From: Corbicula japonica
Taxonomy: Eukaryota; Mollusca; Bivalvia; Venerida; Cyrenidae
DNA: 64,000 nucleotides
Direction of reading: 5' to 3'
Assembly: GCA_038501625.1 (NCBI GenBank)
Contig: JAZAYU010000177.1
Location: 576,039-640,038, forward strand
Shown piece by piece: positions 53,501 to 62,500 of the stretch; the first letter of the stretch is position 1; every line of letters starts with the position of its first letter. Made by a program: the position numbers and the translations under genes. The notes under the pieces are model-generated. The model searched no databases and was not told the DNA's origin. It saw only the letters and a list, made by a program, of their open reading frames with translations.

Positions 53501-56500
53501 ATTAGCACTTAGATTCGTTTTGACTAATTAAATTATTAGATGTACACGTGTACTGATTAGTGCCTAACAAAGGACGCGGTGTCAATAAAATTGAAAGAAG
53601 ATTTATATTCAAGATTATTTAATCATGTTTAAATAATGGTATTAAATAATATCGGTCTGCAGCTGAGTTATGGTATCAAAATTAAAATACCTTTTCAACT
53701 TTAATCTATTTCTTGTAATCAAGTAACGTGTTATTCTTTTTTTAAACACAACATCGAATAATGCAAAACATTTTTTTTTAATTTATTGCGTATAATATTA
53801 TTCTGTTTATTTAAATAAATCAACAATACATTTATTAAATCTCAGTATATGCTCACGTTTATCGAAATTTTATTAATTATTAACAATAACAACCTCAACT
53901 TAGGTTGACTTAGGTTAATATATTACTTTGCGGTAAATAAGTTATGGAACTGTTATGTTACATTATTTCGTTGTCGTTGTTGTCTTTAATTGAAATATAT
54001 TCTATAGGTTGTTGTCGTAGTTGCGGGAGCGAACGACATACCCAAAGCGAGCGCAGCTGAGGTTCTGTCAAGGATGCAAGTCCTGTGTGAAAGGATTCAC
54101 ACCATAAATCCACAGTATGACATTCTTTATATTTCTTACACTAAAATTATTTACTCAGTTTATCATGTAACGATAGTCTAGGAACGGAATAACGTGAGAT
54201 TAGAAAAAATTATGTCGGGCCCTAATTTCAACCGGTATGGCTATTGAACTATCAGACCGATGACCATTATTTCAGCTATTGTCGAGTGTCATATTATTAC
54301 AAACGCACATATCGCAGCCTTCAAAATGAATTACAAATAAAAAATAATCATATACTTAAGGACATTAGAAACGGAACTTCTTTAAACACGAAATATATGT
54401 ATAATCTTTTTTGTAGGGCAACGGTGATGGTATGTGAGATCCTGCCACGGATGCAGAACGGCTTCAACGGAAGCAAACTGTCGGCGAGTTTTATTGACCG
54501 TTGGAACAGGATCGCAGCAGACGTAAATGCATCTATCCGTATTACAATTCAATAGTAAGACAGATTCAAACGAATATTTATTAATTTAAACATCACCATT
54601 GAAAACAAAATTAATACAAAATGTATAATCAATAATCAGTTTCGGAATTTAATCTGTATATGGAATTCTAGCAGCGTTACTCAAAATTAGACTATTGTTG
54701 ATAGAACACAATGATTTCGACTTAACAAACTTTCAATTCTTAACTCAAGTTTTATCGAATTGCCGAAAGTGATTGAATGCCGAAACTGATGAACATTACC
54801 GTAATTGCGCCACGTCATCGGGAAATAAATATATAATTGCAATTGTTGTTTGTTTTTCTACATTTGTGTATATACTTATTAATTAGAAACACAACTTCTT
54901 TAAACACAAAATATGTTTCGTGATTAAAGAAGTTGCGTTTTTAATTTCTTTTACTATATCATTTGTACTTGAAGAAATTAAAACGCAACTTCTTTAAATA
55001 TGAAATGTATTTCTTGTCTGAAGAAGTTGCGTTTCTAATTTCAAGTGTATTTGTTGCATTTATTTATCTTTGTCTGTTTGCATGCAAATTTCAAAATGTG
55101 TTTTCAACTGTTATGTATATTTTAATACTGCAGTATTGTTAAGTTTTGTTACATGACTATTAAATATTTTCAACTGTTTGGTATATATTAATACTGTCAT
55201 ATTGTTAAGATTTGTATCATGATTATTAAATATTTACCATAATTATCTTTATTTGTCAATTTTGTGTTGTTATAAAATTCAAATACCTATTTGGTCGGAG
55301 AACATTTTCACCAGACAATGGTTCACACCTTCCGCCCATATGTTTATATAAGGCTGCGTTCCGAGCTGCGTTTTCCCTATATGTTTATATTGGCTGCGTT
55401 TTCTGGCTGCGTTTTATACCCGACCAAATAATTTGAACAATCTTTGTAGAGTTCCACTAGAAGGTGCTAAATGCCAAATATCTAAGCTCTAGGTCTTGTG
55501 GTTTCAGACAAGAAGATTTTTAAAGTTTTTCCTATATAAGTCTATGTAAAATGAAGTTACCCCTGGGGCGGGGCCAATTTGACCCCAGGGAAATAATTTG
55601 AACAATCTTTGTAGAGTTCCACTAGAGGGTGCTAAATGCCAAATAACTAAGCTCTAGGCCTTTTGGTTTCAGACAAGAAGATTTTTAAAGATTCTCCTTT
55701 AGGTTGCCATGGCAACCTGAGTTCTGCATGGAATTGATTTCTTTGAACAACTTTGGAAGAGCTTCATGCAAGGAACATCCATGGCTAGTTTCATCAACTT
55801 TCGCCCAGGGGTTTAAGAGGAGATTTTGTTTAAAGCAACAACTGACGACGCACGACGGACACAGGGCGATCCTAAAAGCTCACCATGAGCACAAGAGCTC
55901 AGGTGAGCTAAAAACTAAATCTGGAGATCAGTCTCAAATCTCAAGCATCTGAAATGGCAACCAGTCTCGCCATTTCAGCCAATCAGATCCTTGAGATTTG
56001 AGACTTATCTCAAATCTTAGTTCTATGATCTTGGGCCCTGTTCTCTTTCAGATTTATTAGTTTATTTCTGACCAGGAAGTGAAAACTGTAGATCCAGATT
56101 CGATGGCACAGATGTGCTTACTGTTCTGGATCTAAACTGGTCAGCCAAAAAATTCAATGATAAAAGGCATTTAATTGGAGTAAAGGATTAAAACAACAAC
56201 ATGAAAATAACAAGATGAAATGAAATTACTCAGCCAAGCTGAGCACAGCCAAAACAATTCAGTCATTGGAAATCAAGGCTTAATTACTGCTTATTAATTG
56301 TGAATGCATTTGTCATTATGGGCATGTGTTAATATTTACACTGTTGCTGTGTTCTATTTTCTTTCTTACTGTCTTAACTTTCCCATAAAAAATATCCCAA
56401 ACTCAGGCTTGCTACATAGTTTTTTACTCTAGACACAACTAAGCTCATTTTAACCCATCAAAGTCCCTCTTTATTTAATAGAGAGTGATTCCTTAACTTT

Positions 56501-59500
56501 CAGGTGTGAGTAAAAGGCCTTATAGCTGACAATTGTACCACAGACAGGTAACCACCTGCAAAAGACCTGACAAAAGACAGGTTACTAGTGACAGGTTACC
56601 TAATGCAAGATCAAATGTTAGTGAAATAACTGATAACTGACTGGTTTCCAATTGACAGGTATACTTTGACAGGTGTGCTACTGACAGTTTTACCTCCTGA
56701 AAGATTATTTGTTAATGAAATACCTGATAACTGACAGGTTTGCTACTGACAGTTTTACCTCCTGAAAGGTTATTTGTTAATGAAATACCTGATAACCGAC
56801 AGGTTTGCTACTGACAGTTTTACCTCCTGAAAGATTAGTTGTTAGTGAAATACCTTATAACTACAGGTGTACGACCGACAGTTTTAAATCCTGAAAGATT
56901 AGCTGTTAGTGAAATACCTGATAACAGACAGGTGTACTGACAGGTTTCCTAATGACAGGTACACTATGACAAACGAGCTACTGAAAGGTACACTATGACA
57001 GTTATGCTACTGGAAGGTTTACCTCCTGGAATGTCAAGAAGTACTTCTTGATGGCGCCAGCAGTCAGACATTTATCGTACAAGTCCCTCCGAGCTCTTCC
57101 GTCTGTCCTGTTAGCATATTGAATACACTTTTGACCAATCAGAGGCTTAAACAGCTGAAATAGTTCCGCTGTAAACATGAAAAGGAGATTTGTATATTCC
57201 TCACATGCTAAACAGATGCCATTTCAGTAAGGCTCCAACTGACAGACCCAATTTACAAATCTTTGTAAACGTTTACATGGACCATGAAAAACAAAACAAT
57301 CCCGTTTAAACGTTGTTTATATCATACAGACCTGCTAGCCAATGTGTCAAGTATCATTGAACCTGAACCTAAAATAACAAGAAATCTTGTACTTGTTTCT
57401 ATATGAGAACCTGTTGGGGCAAGTGTAAGGTTGGTGCACCCTAGAACCTTTGGCATCTATTTTGAAACTTATCATTATAAAACCATGTTCTCTTCTCTTC
57501 TCTGCTTCTTGGCAGTGTGGAGAAGCTGTGTCTACTGGATGTGGTCATTCCCGATATGTCACTTTTTTTCTCCATTGTGACGTGATGTAAGGGGTTCAAA
57601 CACACAGATAGCTATCTTATCGGATTGCTAAACTTCAGTGAGAAACATGTGAAATTTCACTTCTGTCTATTTCCAAGCATTTTTTACATTGACCGTGGAC
57701 AATTGTGGACTTAGTGGTGTAGATAAAATGAATAAATTGCTCGCTTGTTATGACATTGCCGATTTTTCAGTAATTATTTCCACAATCATGTGAGGTTTAA
57801 GAAATAAGCTATGACATGTAAAAATTTCACTGGTGTTGGTTTTTAACACTTTCCCCAGCACAAAAAAAATGCAAAACATCTAAGGCGGTAATATTATACC
57901 ATAGTAACAACATATGCAAACCTATTGAGTTTATTCAGCCAGTTTCGAGAGTAAATGGTTACTCCATTTATTTTTAGAAAAAAATTGAATAACAAACAGT
58001 GGCATAATAAAAATGATGAAACAGTTTTAGCAAACTGCGACCTTAAATTATTAAAACTAGTTAATCGGTTTTTTCGTTGAACACTTGCATCGTCCTCATA
58101 TACTTTGTGAGAATTAAAAATCTAAGTACGAAAGGTGCATAACTATATCAAATGTGACCTTGACCAAAACCATTTGACATCATCATGAACATGTTGTCTT
58201 AAGCAATATAATTAGAAAGTTTGATGAAGAAATATGAAGAAATGTTAAGTTATAGCCAACATTTTCATGATGGAAAACAGACAAAGCGATCCCTATGTAT
58301 TGCTTCTCCTTAGAAAGGCGGCACGAATAATCTAACTAGCTAAATTGTTTTTCTTGACAAGTTCATGACCTTTACACTGTTAAATAAATAGTTTTCTGCA
58401 AAAGGTTGACACAAAGATTTAATAACCACAAATCAAACTATATGAAATAAAAATGCTGTTAAAAGTGGAGAACTTACATGGCAGATCAGATACATTATGA
58501 TGTTCCTTGAAAAGCACAGCATTGGCAATGCTGACAACGTATCTTGGTCCCAACCAGAATGAAGCTATGGGTCCGTACTGATGGTGCAGGTCTATCAAGA
58601 ACTCATGCAGGGATCCAGCCTTTGCAATGTCTCCTAAGTTACCATCTCTGTATAAGAAATAGAAAATAGACTGATCATGATAATAAAACTAACTCTGGTA
58701 TCAGTCACTTATACTGCAGCAGATATGTTTTATTAACTGTAATGTTTGCCTTTTGGTCAGGAATAAAATAGCAATCTTTGTGGCTTGTTAATAAATCTAT
58801 TCTAAAAAATCTATTCCAGCTTATCTGGATCTGCACTCGATGCACAGGAGATACAATGCATATGGTAGATGTGGATTATGGACTAAAATATAAATGCCAT
58901 CTTAAAATAGTTGCTAGATTGTAATGGACGTGTATTATTATATTAACATTGAATAGGCAAAATGAGGCAAATCAATGTTGTAGGCTCATCATGATAAAGC
59001 ATATAGATAGGCATTTAATTGCTTTTAAGAACCTTTTACTCCACATCAATGCTTTTTATCACAAGGGTGACCAGTTTAGATCCAGATCAACCAGCATATC
59101 AGTTCCATCTGATATGGATCTACAATATTCGACTCCTGTTCAGAAATAACATAATAGATTCAAAAGAAAACAGGTAAGATCCTGATCACATGATACGGAA
59201 TTGTTCGCCATGCAATATAAGCTTTATCTAATATGGAGATAGGGGTTAAAATTAAACATAACACCCAACTAATAAATTGTAAATTATTTTGAACGTTATT
59301 TGCAGCAAGTTTTAATATGTTTAAAGCATGGAATATATTATAGTTAGGCTAGATATTTAATGTTATTACTTACACAAAATCTAGTTATCTTTAAAGCAAA
59401 TATTGGAAATTGAATAAGTATATATTGAAACGCAGATATGCTTCAACAGAAAATAATGAACAAAGTACTGAATTAATTCAACTTATAATGTTTGGGAACA

Positions 59501-62500
59501 TCAAAACAAAATTTATTGAATGTAAGTAATAGTTTGACACTTTCCAGCAAAATTGTCATGATACAGTGTTAAAAATTTCTTCCTGGGGTCAAGATGATCA
59601 TGAAATAGACACACATTATTACAGTGGAACAAACGCATGGAATTTTACTTGATACAAAATCAGCCAAAAACATCAATGACCTTGCACAAATATGTCATGC
59701 TCCCATTTAGTACGAACAAAAAGGTAGGATGTGTACCAACACAAATTCTCACCCAATCATAATGGAATCCCAGGAGTGACATTGATAGGGATATAACAAA
59801 AAACACTTCCTTCTAAATTAACTTCAAAATGTGATAATAATAATTAAGGAAATATTTTGTTAACATCATTTCAGGATTATCCCAGTGTACAACCCTTAAC
59901 TCCATATTTTATTGTATGTCATGATGTGTGACCAGTGTTGATCCAGATCAGTTGGCCATTTATGCCATCTGATCAGGATCTGCACCGTTTGTTTTTTGGT
60001 CAAAAATCAGAAATGACCTATTAAATCAAAAAGTGAACAGTGCAGATCCTGTCAGAGGCATGGATGTACCAGCTGATCTGGACCAACACTGTTTGTCCAT
60101 GCAATGAAGGCATATATATGGAGTAAAGGTTAAAAATACTCACTCTTTGTTAACTGGATCTAGTCCTGGAATCGTCGAGGGATTTTTCGAGCTCTGTAAA
60201 TAAAAGATAAAATGACTAGAAATTGTTAAAAACTCACCTTTTTTGTATCAAGGTAATAAGAGTTTTAAGTTACAAGCTAATTATAGATTGTACATGTAAT
60301 ATGATACGATATAGGATAGTGGGGACCTGCTGCCCTTTGATTTGTTAAACTAAGCATTTTTATTGTTCCACTAGACTGAGCAAACTATGACACCTTTATC
60401 TAGTTCTTATCATATTACTGGAATGTTGATGGGCATAATATCTAGGCCAAGTCTGATAACCAGCCAGATTTCTTTATGATTAATTCTGTGAAGTTTAGTC
60501 TGAGTACCATGTTCAAATGTACTTAAACAAAAAATCTGCGTTCATCATGATTAATTCTGTGAAGTTTAGTCTGAGTACCATGTTCAAATGTACTTAAACA
60601 AAAAATCTGCGTTCATCATGCTGCTATGACCAGTATATATACTCTCATAATGAAATATAAAAATAAACTGTTGTGGTGATTGCAGCATGTCACAATCCAA
60701 CGGCCTTGCTAGTGTGGCTTGGGTTGGAAAGAGTAGCCTTGAACAGGATTCAAACATCGGACCTCCAGCTTATCATGCTGATGTTCTATTCGCCTCCCAC
60801 TGTGGGGACATCAAAACTTAACAGGGCCCATAATTTAATCAAGGAAGTGTCTCCTCGACCGGGCCCGGTCGAGAAGACCCGTAGTCTCCTCGACCGGCAG
60901 CCGGTCGAGGAGAATATACAGGTAGGACTATCTCCTCGACCGGCTCCGGTCTAGTAGAATATACAGGTAGGACTGTCTCTTCGACCGGTTCCAGAATAAA
61001 TAATTGATAATAATAAATTGTGTTTAAACTTGAACATCGGACGCAACAATCGGAAAAAGTAATTAAATGTTTAATAAAAGTGTTTGTTTGCTTCTTTTAT
61101 GTATAGGTGCTTACACGTGTGAAAAAATAAAGGCAGTAATAATAGCACCAATTGCTTGCCCTCTGATGTTTCGACAATTAAAATTTGTTAAAACTATCAA
61201 TACCAATTGATCTACTTAGTTTGCAGTTGCGAAATATTAAATATGTCGCAGCAGCCTTGTTAAATGCTGCCGTTCACAGGGTTCGTAATTAGCCTATTGT
61301 TTGTTGTTTCTCAATAAAATACAACAGATATGTCTCTATCAGTTGGTCTTTATTAAAATTTAAGAACAATTTCATATTGGCACAATTATTCTGTGTTGAT
61401 TCTACATTGGAATCGTATTTTTAAGTAGAATAATAAACATGGATGTCTGAATATTTTATTTGTGCTTAAGTTTTCCCCCAGAATTTTCATTCACAAGTTT
61501 CAAAATGTCTATCAGATTTTCTGGATTATGATAGTTTGAAAGTGAAAATTGCTAAAAATGTGCAGTTGTACAAAAGAGATTCAAGATCTTTGTTTACAAT
61601 TTGTTACGGACTGAGTGCAGGGAAATCAGTCATTTTATGTATCAAAACTGTTCAGTAATTATAGTTTCTAAAATGAAGTTTAAGTGTCATACTCACATTT
61701 GTATGTCACGTGTTCATCCTTTCCCGAAATAAAAGATTTTCATCCAAGTTCGACGCATTGTTAAACATGTAATATAAGAACATTCAAGAGACAACCCAAA
61801 ATTGGTCTTTGAAGACAGGTTGTCTTTGTTCACAGTTAAATTTGTGCTGAAAATCAGTCAGTGGGATAAATACAGTTCAACCTACGCTGATGAGCAACTG
61901 AAATTTAAGACAACATGAATAATTCAGATGTATGTTGAGGCATTTTGTGACAGACGGTTGTAAAAAGATTTTTAGCGTACATCTAGTGCAAGCAAACGGA
62001 CGCTAAAAAATTCTAAGATTGAAATGACTGAAGATTTCTCGCTCACAATCATTTTGATAGTGTCACTTAAAGTGAAGGCTGTAGTTAGTTGGAAGATATT
62101 TGAATATAAGTTTTAACATGATTCAACAACGTGTCAGTCTACAGTCCCTTCTTGCCGGGATGTGTGAAATCATCCTTAATTATCATGAATATATATGTAG
62201 CTGTCAGAAAGTATGTGTCGAATACAGCAAACATAATACATTGAAAAGTATGAAAGTAGCTGCCACAAATTTTATGAAATTTCTGCGTTTCTTAGTCTAT
62301 ATGTGGTTACCCTTACCAAATTCATAAAAAATATGTTTTACAACGGTAAAAGTTAAAATAAGCGAAAGCTTTTTAATTTTTTATTTCATTTAAGAATAAA
62401 TTGTAACTTGTCATAAAAATTATCTAATGGCAGTTCTTAAATGTAAAATTTTCTCATTCTTTATCAACCTTTACGGACTAAGCTAACGCCGCATTCCCAA

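Larger units (their letters stand above)
51882..55425 (+). mobile_element. 3.5-kb TIR element carrying a spliced SGNH-like gene
   Basis: Ends GGTCAGGTATAAAACGCAGC (51882-51901) and GCTGCGTTTTATACCCGACC (55406-55425) are inverted with one mismatch. Subterminal regions repeat AACGCAG / CTGCGTT many times on each side (51898-52008; 55362-55412), as transposase-binding repeats do. The interior holds a three-exon gene (52823-54555), an intronic palindrome (53372-53491) and GCAACTTCTT fold-backs (54883-55041). No transposase was recognised. It interrupts the CTGGGGCGGGG array, but both flanks contain an overlapping stretch (AAATAATTTGAACAATC), so the target duplication is not clean. Confidence 0.7.

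Noticed and set aside
54244..54416. Upstream part of the open frame leading into SGNH exon 3
   Set aside because: It lies before a good TTTGTAG acceptor and includes a fold-back fragment, so it is more likely intron.
56650..57010. Regular 65-bp repeats considered as a CRISPR array
   Set aside because: Units are contiguous with no unique spacers, and the genome is eukaryotic. The same holds for the 42-, 151- and 303-bp arrays.
62100..62327. 75-codon plus-strand frame inside the palindrome-ended element
   Set aside because: Short, low codon quality, no motif; could be chance in AT-rich DNA.
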